From the NCBI RefSeq assembly GCF_020554845.1, contig NZ_JAJCIA010000025.1:1-57024 (forward strand): 57,024 bases of DNA, in the 5' to 3' direction. Origin of the DNA: Blautia faecis. GTDB lineage: Bacteria > Bacillota > Clostridia > Lachnospirales > Lachnospiraceae. Of this stretch, positions 36,717 to 45,052 are shown one piece after another. The notes beneath the pieces were generated by a model. The model was not told the DNA's origin and ran no database searches. It worked only from the letters and a program-made list of their open reading frames with translations. A program made the translations under genes and the position numbers. The number at the start of each line of letters is the position of its first letter. Within the stretch, counting starts at the first letter, position 1.

Positions 36717-36912
36717 TACCTATTGCCGGATTGTTATTCGTCATGCGTCCTTTGACGCTGCCCGTATGCTGGTGGCAAGGTGGAAACGGGAAATCTCCCT
36801 TGAATATTTGACCGAAGAAAAGTTTGTCCCGCTAAGCACCACAGACGAGTATCGCACATCTGCAAAAGCACACGGTATCATCACAAGGGGAGACGACTGC
36901 TATCGGAGGTAA
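36691..36912 (+). pseudogene. GC-richer gene fragment of probable mobile-element origin
   Basis: The frame encodes CRIVIRHASFDAARMLVARW, then KREISLEYLTEEKF and a TSAKAHGIITRGDD end. The first nine codons overlap the membrane fragment, so the true 5' end is lost. Base composition is clearly richer in GC than the flanks, as in Tn1549-like conjugative elements. I do not recognise the family. Confidence 0.4.
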
Positions 36913-36916
36913 TCAT

Positions 36917-37018
36917 ATGACAAATCAGAGTACAATAGATAAAGAGGTCAAGAAAAAGAGTCGTAAAAAACCGGAAGTTAAGATATATAAAATATCAATA
37001 CTTGTTCTAAAGAACTAG
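36917..37018 (+). CDS. 33-residue ORF with a strong ribosome site
   Basis: ATG 36917 follows GGAGGTAATCAT, 4 bp after the preceding fragment. The product begins MTNQSTIDK, like the N-terminus of IS21 IstB-type ATPases, and then becomes a basic stretch (EVKKKSRKKPEVK) and stops. It is probably a clipped mobile-element gene. Its 3' end contains the palindrome GTTCTAAAGAAC. Confidence 0.35.
   Translation: MTNQSTIDKEVKKKSRKKPEVKIYKISILVLKN
37004..37017. promoter_or_regulatory. Palindrome GTTCT-AA-AGAAC upstream of an XRE gene
   Basis: The same core occurs at 37517-37534 on the other side of the XRE gene. It is probably the operator of that repressor. Confidence 0.5.
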
Positions 37019-37104
37019 CACATCTTCTGTAGATTCTGTATCTTTTGATTATCCATCAGTATACTAATTTTAGAGCGAATTATCGTTCTGAAGGAGGTGT
37101 TACG

Positions 37105-37419
37105 ATGGATTTAAAAGCGGTTGGTCAGCGAATCAAGGCTGCAAGAGAGGCAAAAAATCTTACACAGGAAGAACTGGCAGCGCTGGTAAATTTAAGTACA
37201 ACACATGTCAGTGTGATAGAGAGAGGACTAAAAGTAACAAAATTTGATACCTTTGTAGCGATAGCCAATGCACTTGATATATCGGCAGATGCACTGCTGA
37301 TTGATGTCGTGACACATTCTGTCACAGGTGTTACCAATGAATTGTCTGAAATGATAGAAAAATTACCAAAGAACGAACAGAAAAGAATTTTAAATGCAGT
37401 CAGAGCTTTTGTAGGCTAA
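37105..37419 (+). CDS. XRE-family transcriptional regulator
   Basis: 104 residues from ATG 37105, placed by GAAGGAGGTG (the frame is open from 37045). The N-terminal helix-turn-helix reads VGQRIKAAREAKNLTQEELA, then STTHVSVIERGLKVTKFDTF. A C-terminal helix (NELSEMIEKLPKNEQKRILN) is probably for dimerisation. Palindromes with the same GTTCTAAAGAAC core flank the gene, suggesting autoregulation of a small accessory or integrated-element module. Confidence 0.88.
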   Translation: MDLKAVGQRIKAAREAKNLTQEELAALVNLSTTHVSVIERGLKVTKFDTFVAIANALDISADALLIDVVTHSVTGVTNELSEMIEKLPKNEQKRILNAVRAFVG

Positions 37420-37438
37420 TAGAATTAACTGCAAAATT

Positions 37439-37465
37439 GAAGGGCATAAAGCTCTTCTTTTTTTT
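37439..37465 (+). terminator. Terminator after the XRE gene
   Basis: GAAGGGC pairs with GCTCTTC around a 5-nt loop, then T8. Confidence 0.8.
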
Positions 37466-37516
37466 ATGGATTCATTTGTAAAACATGTCTTTTTTCGCAA
37501 TCAAAACCATGATATT

Positions 37517-37534
37517 ATAGTTCTAAAGAACTAT
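37517..37534. promoter_or_regulatory. Palindrome ATAGTTCT-AA-AGAACTAT
   Basis: Perfect 8-bp arms around AA. It shares the core GTTCTAAAGAACTA with 37004-37017 and lies upstream of the next open frame. Probable XRE operator. Confidence 0.55.
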
Positions 37535-37696
37535 ATATAATTCTTAAAAATAGATATAGGCAAAATGCAGGATTTGAAGATGTTAATCTGTCTGTGCAGA
37601 AAGAACGAAAGAAAGTAACACTTAAAAGAGACAAATCGGTATTGAAAGAAGTAACAGATTATGCAGTAGGACAGTTAGAAGGGAATGAATGGAAAT

Positions 37697-38125
37697 ATGA
37701 AGAGAAGTATCATTGCAGTGATCTCAGGAGCAGTGATCTTGATAATTGCGGCAAAAAGTATTTATATGAAATCTGAATCCGGTCATAAGAAAGGTGAACC
37801 GGATGTAGTTGGAACATTTTCCATAAATCGTGATGAAAATATAACTGTGGTCGCTAACCGGGAAAATATTGAAGATAGAGAAGCGTTTGCAAGAGAACTA
37901 TTGCAGATGTACAAGGATGATTCTTTTCATTCGACAAAATTCTCAACAGACCATGGATATGCGACGAGCCTTGATATGTACATTTATTTATGGAAAGAGG
38001 ATATTGAAGAAGGAGAGTCGGTAATGACAGCCGAATATAGGCCTATAGAATACGGAAAGGACTATGACGTTGTCAATAATCCTGATAAATTTCAACTATA
38101 TATAGATGGAGAAGAGATTGAGTAA
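37697..38125 (+). CDS. Small exported or membrane-anchored hypothetical protein
   Basis: 142 residues from ATG 37697 (MKRSIIAVISGAVILIIAAK, one membrane helix or uncleaved signal), then a soluble part (DENITVVANRENIEDREAFA and a C-terminal YDVVNNPDKFQLYIDGEE). The start is uncertain because the ribosome site is weak. A different frame just upstream (37594-37776) codes for a charged stretch (VQKERKKVTLKRDKSVLKEV) that looks like the end of another lost gene. It ends before a terminator shared with the convergent histidine kinase gene. Function unknown. Confidence 0.5.
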   Translation: MKRSIIAVISGAVILIIAAKSIYMKSESGHKKGEPDVVGTFSINRDENITVVANRENIEDREAFARELLQMYKDDSFHSTKFSTDHGYATSLDMYIYLWKEDIEEGESVMTAEYRPIEYGKDYDVVNNPDKFQLYIDGEEIE

Positions 38126-38214
38126 GAATTTCCTGTGGGCAAACCTTTTATCATATTTTTTAAAGAAAGATTAAAGAATAACAATACAAGCCTTTGGATA
38201 GCTGACACCACGCT

Positions 38215-38245
38215 GCCCGCAGGAGAAAATCTGCGGGCGTTTTTC
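38215..38245 (+). terminator. Terminator between convergent genes
   Basis: GCCCGCAG pairs with CTGCGGGC around an 8-nt loop, then GTTTTT on the plus strand. Confidence 0.8.
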
Positions 38246-39276
38246 TATTTATATGATTTTCCATTAAATCTCAATTTTGGAAAGAAGATGACTATCTTAA
38301 AGCCCTTTCCCCATTGGGAAGCAGCTTCCAGACGAAGGTTTAGATCGTCAGCCATCTTCTTAACCAGGTAAAGCCCTATACCGGTGGCTTTCTTTCTGCT
38401 GTCAGTAAAATCCCCGGTAAAGCCCTTCTGAAAAATATACGGCAGATCATATTTTTTTACACCGATGCCGTTATCCTCAACTGAAAGGACATCTGCGGTC
38501 TCCGAATGTATCATAGAGATCGTTAGCATGGGACTATCGCTGCTATATTTTATGGCATTGCTCACGATCTGTCCCAACATAAACTGAAGCCCTCTACGGT
38601 CTGTATAGACTGTTTCAGATTGCAGTTTATTGAGAATTACAAACTGCTTTTCTTCCAGAAGTGGGGCATAGTCCTCCAGAACTTCCCCCAAGCAGTCATT
38701 CAAATTGATATCCTCAAACTGATAATCCTTTGTACTGCTCTTTAACCGGGCATAGTATAACATTTGAGTGACATCCTCCTGAAGCTGACTGCGGACATAA
38801 TCCAGCTTTGCTTGCAGGGGAGGAGATATTTCGTCGCTCCGATTATCCAGGAGCATAGTCAACAGCGATAGGGGCGTTTTCGCTTCATGTGCCCAGCCCT
38901 CCACATATTCTTCATAGTCCTGTAGGGCATCTGCCATACTGTTACTCTCAGTTTTGTGTTCCTGTAAAACGGATGCCAGAAGCTGGATAGATTCTCCTTC
39001 TTCCCGGCTGATGGCACTGAGCAGCCGTTCCCTGTTGCAGATGGTAGGATCACTGAGGAAATCCCGGAACAGCTCTCGGCGGGTGGTCTCCCGCTTGTTT
39101 AGCACAAACAGGATCGCTGAAAACAGAAGGATGCTTGTCAGAACCACTAACCCAATCAAGGTCTGAAATGCCTGAATGTCAGAAATCCAAAGAATGATAG
39201 AACAAAAGCAATCCACACCCAGCAGCAACAGCAGCCAAGGGTAGTACCGTTCTATTATGCGCCAAAACTGCTTCAT
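38245..39276 (-). CDS. BceS-like sensor histidine kinase
   Basis: 343 residues. Two closely spaced membrane helices (about 13-32 and 36-58) leave only a few residues outside, as in intramembrane-sensing kinases of the BceS group. These respond to the transporter rather than to the drug itself. H-box GWAHEAKTPLSLL, N box GQIVSNAIKYSS, G boxes SVEDNGIGVKKYDLPYIF and GIGLYLVKKMADDL are intact. It overlaps the regulator by 4 bp and lies last in the operon after the ABC genes. Confidence 0.9.
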   Translation of the reverse strand: MKQFWRIIERYYPWLLLLLGVDCFCSIILWISDIQAFQTLIGLVVLTSILLFSAILFVLNKRETTRRELFRDFLSDPTICNRERLLSAISREEGESIQLLASVLQEHKTESNSMADALQDYEEYVEGWAHEAKTPLSLLTMLLDNRSDEISPPLQAKLDYVRSQLQEDVTQMLYYARLKSSTKDYQFEDINLNDCLGEVLEDYAPLLEEKQFVILNKLQSETVYTDRRGLQFMLGQIVSNAIKYSSDSPMLTISMIHSETADVLSVEDNGIGVKKYDLPYIFQKGFTGDFTDSRKKATGIGLYLVKKMADDLNLRLEAASQWGKGFKIVIFFPKLRFNGKSYK

Positions 39277-39950
39277 GGAGATACCTCCGCTTCCAAACGA
39301 TAGCCCATCCCACGAACCGCAACGATTCGTTGCTTCATCTCCAGACCGGACATCGTCTTTTTCAACCGGGTCAGGTTAACCTGCAAGGCATTTTCGTCTA
39401 TGTATTCTGTGGTTCCCCATAGTGCTAAGCAAAGCTGCTCCGTCGTGACCAGAGCATCACCACTGGCCAAAAGAGCAACCAACAGTTTTCCCTGATTTTT
39501 GGGAAGCACCACAGAGGTGTTATGAATATAAAGTGTGTAAGTCTGCTGGTCCAACAGGAAATCCAATCCCTCTATGAGGTTGGTACGGCCTTCATACCTT
39601 TTGAGAATATTGGATACCCTGGCAAGAAGCCGGTCTTTTCTGCACGGCTTCGTCAAATATTCATCTGCACCCAACTGGAACGCTTGCAGTTCATCCTTTA
39701 CCTGGTCTCTGGAAGTCAGCACCAGGACGGGGATAGCGGTTTTATTCTTTAGCTCCTGGCAGATTTGAAAGCCACTGATTTCCGGCAAATTCAGGTCTAA
39801 GATCACAAGGTCAGGACGGAGGGCTGCCAAGAGCCGAGCGGCATCTTCAAACTCGGTGATTGCCTCCACAAGATACCCGTCCTTTTGGAGCATATTGCAG
39901 AGCTCTTCCCGCATATAGACTTCATCTTCCACAACAGCAATTCTTTTCAC
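39273..39950 (-). CDS. BceR-like OmpR-family response regulator
   Basis: 225 residues. Receiver with the acidic pair VEDE, phospho-acceptor Asp in VILDLNLPEISGF and VLVLTSRD. Winged-helix domain ending RGMGYRLEAEV. The frame is open to 39968, but GGAGG is spaced 7 nt before GTG 39950, which yields the standard MKRIAVVEDE start. It probably binds the palindrome at 42858-42874 and activates the ABC genes. Confidence 0.9.
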   Translation of the reverse strand: MKRIAVVEDEVYMREELCNMLQKDGYLVEAITEFEDAARLLAALRPDLVILDLNLPEISGFQICQELKNKTAIPVLVLTSRDQVKDELQAFQLGADEYLTKPCRKDRLLARVSNILKRYEGRTNLIEGLDFLLDQQTYTLYIHNTSVVLPKNQGKLLVALLASGDALVTTEQLCLALWGTTEYIDENALQVNLTRLKKTMSGLEMKQRIVAVRGMGYRLEAEVSP

Positions 39951-39969
39951 GACAGCACCTCCTTCCAAA

Positions 39970-42042
39970 TTATTCTTCTCTCTGTGGCTGCATCAGTGTC
40001 AGCAAATACCGATCACTGGAGCGCTTGACCACACTCATATAAACACATTCTATCACACAAAGTAGCAAAATCATAGCAGCAGATACAGGTAGCATTTCAG
40101 ACACTGTCCCACGGGTTCGTGACGAGAGTATCCCTGTAAACAACGCTCTGACTCCAAACAGACTGCTGACAGCTGCAACCAATACAGGAAGTCCCATAAA
40201 CCACGAAATCTGCTTTCTGGCGGACTGGCAAAGGCTTTCGTAAGTGGCTCCCAAGCGGATCAGGGTCTGGTATCTACGCCCGGTTTTCTGCTGGCTCATC
40301 AGGAACTGAACACCCACAATGGTGTTGGCAACCACCAGGAACACAATCGCCAGATAGAGGGTAATATAGATGGATGCTACGGTGTAGAAAAGCTGGCGGC
40401 CCATATTCTGAAGATAGCTTTCATATTCAAGGCCAGTTTCGTTCAGCTTCTCGCTCAAATTTAAATATGCAGTCATAAGGCTATTTCCTTCCATAGCCTG
40501 CTTACTGAGTACCGCATTCACATACGTATCATACATTCCTTGGGTATGATAGAGGAAGGCTTCATCTGGAAGAATCAATGCAAAGGACAAAGTAATAGAA
40601 CGGTCCGCGACCAAATTCACAGACTGAACCTCTCCTGTAAGATGAATCGGACTGCCAACCAGTTCCGTTTCAGGATGTTCAGTAAGTATGCCGTTCAGCA
40701 TTGCGGTGCGATTTACAGTAGTGAAGTCGGAACCTATATAAACAGCGGCTTCATCCTCACTTAATTTAATGACAGGTTTGCCGGACAATTCCAGTAAACG
40801 ATTATAGTCTGACAGACAAATTAGATACGGATCTGTGGCATAACCAAGAGTGTTCAAAAGGACATCCCGATCTTCCGACTGGGGCAGGCTCCGAAGAGAT
40901 TCCATAACAGCATCCATGCTGTAGGCATTCTCGTAATCTTCTGTGGTGCGAATATGCCCAACCTTCATTTCAAAAAGCTCAGAAAACTGATTTTCCAAAC
41001 CGTTTTCGTTCAGGGTTTTCTGTATATTCAAAAGAACCTGCGCCGAATCTTCAACGGTATAATCTTCAAAGGTATAGTCAATTACATGGTCGGTGGATAG
41101 ATTGTTTGTCCCTGCGATTCCTAAGCCTGCACCAAAGCAACACAGTGCTGCAAGAATCAGCAGAGAGCTGATAGCCATAGAGCTTGACTGATGAATGACA
41201 TTCTCCTGAATCTGGCGGAAAGTAAATACATGAAGCTGCTTTTTTCCTTTGCCTTTTTTAACAATCAGAGCAATCAGTGCCCGCATTCCGTAGAACAGCA
41301 ACATCGTACCAGCCGAACCTAACAGTAAAGTCAGTCCCATCATACTTACCTTTGTCCATGCAATTCCTTGAATTGCCATGTAATAAGCCGTTGCCAACAT
41401 CACACTTGCACATACAGCAGCCAGCCCATAGAAAATAGAAGGCATTTGCTTTTTGGGACGGTTCGCTGGCTGGGATAGCAAAGTACCGATCTCCTGGCGG
41501 CTGATCCGTCCACTCAAAATCAGAAGTGCCGTCAGCTTAATTGCCAGAAATCCTGCCAACGTCCATTCAATCGCAGACCAAGATAAAGAAAACTGATGAC
41601 CGATGATTCCCATGCCTACTAGCTTGGCGATGACAAGACTGACAATTTCTGAAAGCACCACAGCCACAGGTAAACCTATGAGCATGGCAAGAATACTAGT
41701 CAGGCAATCTTCCGCCAGAAGCATACCAAACAGTTTATTTCTACGCATCCCCAACATTAGATAAACACCAAACTCATGCCGTCTGCGCTCGAACTGATAC
41801 TTGCAGGCAAAATAGATCAAAAAGAACAGAATACCGAGGGTCATCCCATAAAACGCAGGAATCAGAAGCAGGAGTTTGTCAACTGCGTCACTCTCCATTT
41901 TCTGCAAAAAGAGCATCACATCTTGAGTGGAGATGGAAAGAATCATGTAAAAGGCAACAATAGAAATCACCAGGGAGCTGAAAAACAGACCGTTTTCCTT
42001 TCGGCTGCGACGGCTGTTCCGAAGAATGAGATTAGAGAACAT
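39970..42042 (-). CDS. BceB-like ABC transporter permease (FtsX domains)
   Basis: 690 residues. The layout is typical of peptide-resistance permeases: an N-terminal helix, an FtsX block of three helices, more helices, a large extracellular domain of about 220 residues (about 320-540), then a C-terminal FtsX block. RRHEFGVYLMLGMRRNKLFGML is the conserved FtsX segment. These transporters free lipid II-cycle targets from bacitracin, nisin and similar peptides and pass flux information to the kinase. It overlaps the ATPase gene by 11 bp. Confidence 0.9.
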   Translation of the reverse strand: MFSNLILRNSRRSRKENGLFFSSLVISIVAFYMILSISTQDVMLFLQKMESDAVDKLLLLIPAFYGMTLGILFFLIYFACKYQFERRRHEFGVYLMLGMRRNKLFGMLLAEDCLTSILAMLIGLPVAVVLSEIVSLVIAKLVGMGIIGHQFSLSWSAIEWTLAGFLAIKLTALLILSGRISRQEIGTLLSQPANRPKKQMPSIFYGLAAVCASVMLATAYYMAIQGIAWTKVSMMGLTLLLGSAGTMLLFYGMRALIALIVKKGKGKKQLHVFTFRQIQENVIHQSSSMAISSLLILAALCCFGAGLGIAGTNNLSTDHVIDYTFEDYTVEDSAQVLLNIQKTLNENGLENQFSELFEMKVGHIRTTEDYENAYSMDAVMESLRSLPQSEDRDVLLNTLGYATDPYLICLSDYNRLLELSGKPVIKLSEDEAAVYIGSDFTTVNRTAMLNGILTEHPETELVGSPIHLTGEVQSVNLVADRSITLSFALILPDEAFLYHTQGMYDTYVNAVLSKQAMEGNSLMTAYLNLSEKLNETGLEYESYLQNMGRQLFYTVASIYITLYLAIVFLVVANTIVGVQFLMSQQKTGRRYQTLIRLGATYESLCQSARKQISWFMGLPVLVAAVSSLFGVRALFTGILSSRTRGTVSEMLPVSAAMILLLCVIECVYMSVVKRSSDRYLLTLMQPQREE

Positions 42043-42799
42043 TTGCGCCGCCCCCTCCCATTTGCGCCATCACTTTTAGGATGCGCCCGTAGAACTCCTG
42101 CTGGGATTCGTCTCCACGTCGTAGCTCATGAAAGATCACGCCATCCTGGATGAACAGGATGCGCTTACAGAAGCTGGCGGCATTGGAATCATGGGTTACC
42201 ATCAGGATCGTAGCTTGTTCGTCACGATTCAGGCCGGACAGCTTCTCCATAAGACTTCTTGCGTTCTTAGAATCCAGCGCACCCGTCGGTTCATCGGCAA
42301 GGATCATTTGGGGATGTAAGATCAGAGCCCTTGCTGCCGCAACACGCTGACGCTGGCCGCCGGACATCTTGGACGGAAACTTATCCAGAACATCAGTGAT
42401 TTCCAGATAGTTAGTCAACTGCTTCAGCCTCTGGCTGCTTTCTGCTTCGGATACCCCATGCAAGGAAGTCGGAAGCAGGATGTTTTCTCTGCCAGTCAGG
42501 TTGTCCAGCAATTCAAAGTTCTGAAATAGATAACCAACTTTTTTGCTACGGTACTCTGCAAGAGTCTTTCCCTTGAGCGATTGCAAAGTATCCCCATCCA
42601 CCTGAATGCGTCCGCCTGTGGGCTGAATCACAGTTGCAATACAGTTGAGAAGCGTGGATTTACCGGAACCGCTGCTTCCCATAATACCGAGAAACTCTCC
42701 CGGCATGACCTGAAAAGTGATTCCGTTCAGGGCTCTCGTCTGGTTTGGCAAAGTCCCATAGACTTTGGTAAGATTTTCAATATTCAAAATTGGGTTCAT
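42032..42799 (-). CDS. BceA-like ABC transporter ATP-binding protein
   Basis: 255 residues. Walker A GSSGSGKST, Q-loop YLFQNFELLDNLTGRENILLP (split), signature KMSGGQRQRVAAARAL and Walker B MILADEPTGALDSKN belong to the LolD/MacB/BceA branch. ATAGGAGG precedes the ATG. It is the first gene of a four-gene operon reading ATPase, permease, regulator, kinase. The region from about 38.2 to 42.8 kb is richer in GC than its flanks, which suggests acquisition by transfer. Confidence 0.92.
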   Translation of the reverse strand: MNPILNIENLTKVYGTLPNQTRALNGITFQVMPGEFLGIMGSSGSGKSTLLNCIATVIQPTGGRIQVDGDTLQSLKGKTLAEYRSKKVGYLFQNFELLDNLTGRENILLPTSLHGVSEAESSQRLKQLTNYLEITDVLDKFPSKMSGGQRQRVAAARALILHPQMILADEPTGALDSKNARSLMEKLSGLNRDEQATILMVTHDSNAASFCKRILFIQDGVIFHELRRGDESQQEFYGRILKVMAQMGGGGANVL

Positions 42800-42857
42800 A
42801 TGAATACCTCCTATCCATTTTTAAGTAAATGATAGCACAGAAACACAATATATAACA

Positions 42858-42874
42858 CTTACAGTCGCTGTAAG
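42858..42874 (-). promoter_or_regulatory. Probable BceR-type operator with promoter
   Basis: A perfect palindrome CTTACAG-TCG-CTGTAAG lies about where a -35 box would be, with TATATT (42848-42853 on the minus strand) as the -10. The ATPase start is about 60 bp downstream. It is probably the site through which the response regulator activates the operon. Confidence 0.55.
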
Positions 42875-42909
42875 AATTCTGTTCCTGTTTTCAGAACAAG
42901 AATGACGCA

Positions 42910-43090
42910 TCAAGGGGGGAGAAGTATATGTTTTGTAAGAACATCGGATGGCAATGAAAAAATATGCCGGCCTGCATGGATGGCATCCTCGGCAATCAGA
43001 AGCTCTGTCAGCTTATCCATCGCTTTCCGGTAAGCCTGCTCTGTACCGCTGGCGGTGCTTCCCTCAAACATAACCGCCAGTTCTGATATG
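42910..43090 (-). pseudogene. GC-rich gene fragment
   Basis: Minus-strand frame of about 60 codons with no start, reading ELAVMFEGSTASGTEQAYRK, then DKLTELLIAEDAIHAGRHIF, and a stop at 42910-42912. Composition is unlike the AT-rich flanks. It is probably the rest of a mobile-element gene; family not recognised. It abuts the long inverted repeat at 43082-43146. Confidence 0.4.
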
Positions 43091-43146
43091 ATACCCTCAA
43101 GTAGGTTTTTATATTTTTATGCCCTACTTGAGGGTATCATATCAGA
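43082..43146. repeat. Perfect 24-bp inverted repeat
   Basis: Left arm 43082-43105 and right arm 43123-43146 are exact complements (TCTGATATGATACCC... on the left) around a 17-nt AT-rich loop. It is not followed by a T-run. It could be a strong bidirectional terminator, a mobile-element end or a recombination scar. Confidence 0.75.
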
Positions 43147-43246
43147 TATTCTGAAAAATTTTATAGGAAGGATCTATTATAAAATTGACATAGGAATGCG
43201 GTAGAGTATAATTACAATTGAATACACTGAAAAATGGAGGAATCAC

Positions 43247-43456
43247 ATGAAAGCACACAAATATTGGTCGTTAGGAGCATTTATTACCATGATTGGAACT
43301 GTTTATACAGGATATAAAGGCTTAAAATCAAGTCACAAATATTTTGCACTAAGCTCTCTGCTTTGTATGATAATGTCTATCTATACAGGACACAAAATGA
43401 TTTCTGGCAGTAAAAAAACAAGAAAGAAAGCGGAAGCTACAGAAACGGAGGATTAA
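43247..43456 (+). CDS. Small membrane protein (DUF6219-like)
   Basis: 69 residues with two short hydrophobic hairpins (about 8-25 and 33-50) and repeated YTGYKG / YTGHKM turns, then a charged tail. TGGAGGAA precedes the ATG. It lies 3 bp upstream of bcp and is probably co-transcribed with it. Function unknown. Confidence 0.65.
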   Translation: MKAHKYWSLGAFITMIGTVYTGYKGLKSSHKYFALSSLLCMIMSIYTGHKMISGSKKTRKKAEATETED

Positions 43457-43459
43457 AAA

Positions 43460-43915
43460 ATGTTGGAAACAGGAACAAAAGCCCCTGATTTTGAACTGCC
43501 GGATCAGAACGGAAACATGCATAAATTAAGTGATTATGCCGGAAAGAAAGTAATTTTATATTTTTACCCGAAAGATAATACAGCTGGCTGTACGAAACAG
43601 GCATGTGGCTTTTCAGATCGGTATCCTCAGTTTACAGAAAAAGGAGCTGTTATCCTTGGTGTTAGTAAGGATTCAGTAGCTTCTCATAAGAGATTTGAAG
43701 AAAAATACGGACTGGCATTTACCTTATTGGCAGATCCGGAGCGCAAAGTGATTGAGGCATATGACGTTTGGAAAGAAAAGAAGAATTATGGAAAAGTCTC
43801 TATGGGAGTAGTAAGGACGACCTATCTGATTGATGAGCATGGAATTATCATAAAGGCAAATGATAAAGTGAAAGCAGCAGATGATCCTGAAAATATGCTG
43901 AAGGAATTGGCGTGA
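43460..43915 (+). CDS. bcp: Thiol peroxidase, Bcp-type peroxiredoxin
   Basis: Reduces hydrogen and organic peroxides with thioredoxin as donor, in the cytosol. 151 residues. LYFYPKDNTAGCTKQACGF carries the peroxidatic Cys, and the second Cys five residues later in CTKQAC is the resolving Cys of the BCP group. GVSKDSVASHKRF and the RTTYLID strand complete the fold. It overlaps yaaA by 1 bp. The pairing with a second peroxide-defence gene supports a shared oxidative-stress role. Confidence 0.93.
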   Translation: MLETGTKAPDFELPDQNGNMHKLSDYAGKKVILYFYPKDNTAGCTKQACGFSDRYPQFTEKGAVILGVSKDSVASHKRFEEKYGLAFTLLADPERKVIEAYDVWKEKKNYGKVSMGVVRTTYLIDEHGIIIKANDKVKAADDPENMLKELA

Positions 43916-44667
43916 TGAAGATTATATTATCACCGGCAAAAAAGATGGTTACGGATACGGACAGCATAGCACCCGTAGGAATGCCGGATTTTCTTGATAA
44001 GACAACGAAGATACTGAGTTGGATGAAGAGCCTGGAAAAAGAGGAACTGAAAGCAATCTGGAAATGTAATGACAAGATTGCCAGGCAGAACTTTGACAGA
44101 TTAGAAAATATGGATCTTTATCACATGCTTACTCCAGCTATTTTGTCTTATGAAGGAATTGCATTCCAGTATATGGCACCAGCAGTGTTTGAAGACGGAC
44201 AGTTTGAGTATATCCAAAAGCATCTGAGAATTTTATCCGCATTTTATGGAAACTTAAAGCCACTGGACGGTGTGAAACCATATCGCCTGGAAATGCAGGC
44301 AAAGGTTACAATAGGAAATACCCGAAATTTATATGACTATTGGGGAGATCTGCTATATCAGTCCGTTATTGATGACAGCCGGATCATTATTAATCTGGCA
44401 TCAAAAGAATATTCGAAATGCATAGAAAAATATCTGTCACCAAAAGATACGTATATAACGATTACATTTTGTGAATTATCCGGAGAAAAGCTGGTAACAA
44501 AAGGTACTTATGCAAAAATGGCCCGCGGCGAAATGGTCAGATTTATGGCAGAAAGAGGGATTGAAAATCCAGCTGATATACAAGAATTTAACAGACTGGG
44601 CTATAGGTTTAGAGAAGACTTGTCATCAGAGAAGGAATATATTTTTGAACGGTTGTCTGCACTGTAG
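43915..44667 (+). CDS. yaaA: Peroxide stress protein YaaA
   Basis: 250 residues. Begins MKIILSPAKKM, the family's invariant N-terminus, with YQSVIDDSRIIINLASKEYSK and GTYAKMARGEMVRFM further on. In E. coli, YaaA lowers free intracellular iron and so limits DNA damage during peroxide stress. The ATG at 43915 shares a base with the stop of bcp, indicating coupled translation. An alternative GTG lies one codon upstream. Confidence 0.94.
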   Translation: MKIILSPAKKMVTDTDSIAPVGMPDFLDKTTKILSWMKSLEKEELKAIWKCNDKIARQNFDRLENMDLYHMLTPAILSYEGIAFQYMAPAVFEDGQFEYIQKHLRILSAFYGNLKPLDGVKPYRLEMQAKVTIGNTRNLYDYWGDLLYQSVIDDSRIIINLASKEYSKCIEKYLSPKDTYITITFCELSGEKLVTKGTYAKMARGEMVRFMAERGIENPADIQEFNRLGYRFREDLSSEKEYIFERLSAL

Positions 44668-45052
44668 TGTGGTATTGCATACTAATAAAACTACATAAAA
44701 TCATAGCAGAATAATAAAACTGTAATCAGGCATTTTGAGAGAGGAAGCACTGATTGTTTTGAAAGAATACTTTGCTACTCACAAGAAAGGCTGATATACC
44801 TCCAGTTTGCAGAAAAAAATGCTGGACCGGAGAGTAAAAAATACGATAATTTATATAAATGGCCTATCATAAACCTAAAGCTGAAAAGAAGGATTGATAA
44901 TTTTGAATGACCATAAAGCAACTTTTGATGTTGAAAGTAACTTTGAATATCGTAGACATACAATGTCTGGTTGAAAATTCGTGGATTCTCATTTTATGTC
45001 GTGGTAATTTTGTTACATATTGGTAAACTGTAAGTGGAAGAGAGGTAGAGAC
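44668..45052. other. Non-coding interval with a duplicated boundary segment
   Basis: No gene was seen. The word GATAATTTTGAATGACCATAA near 44896 repeats the sequence at the end of the 35.4-kb hypothetical gene. It shows that the two sigma regions share flanking DNA that was later separated by the XRE/DUF2007 gene. Confidence 0.45.

Noticed and set aside
41776..42153. 125-codon plus-strand frame
   Set aside because: It is antisense to the BceB/BceA overlap, whose protein motifs are clear.
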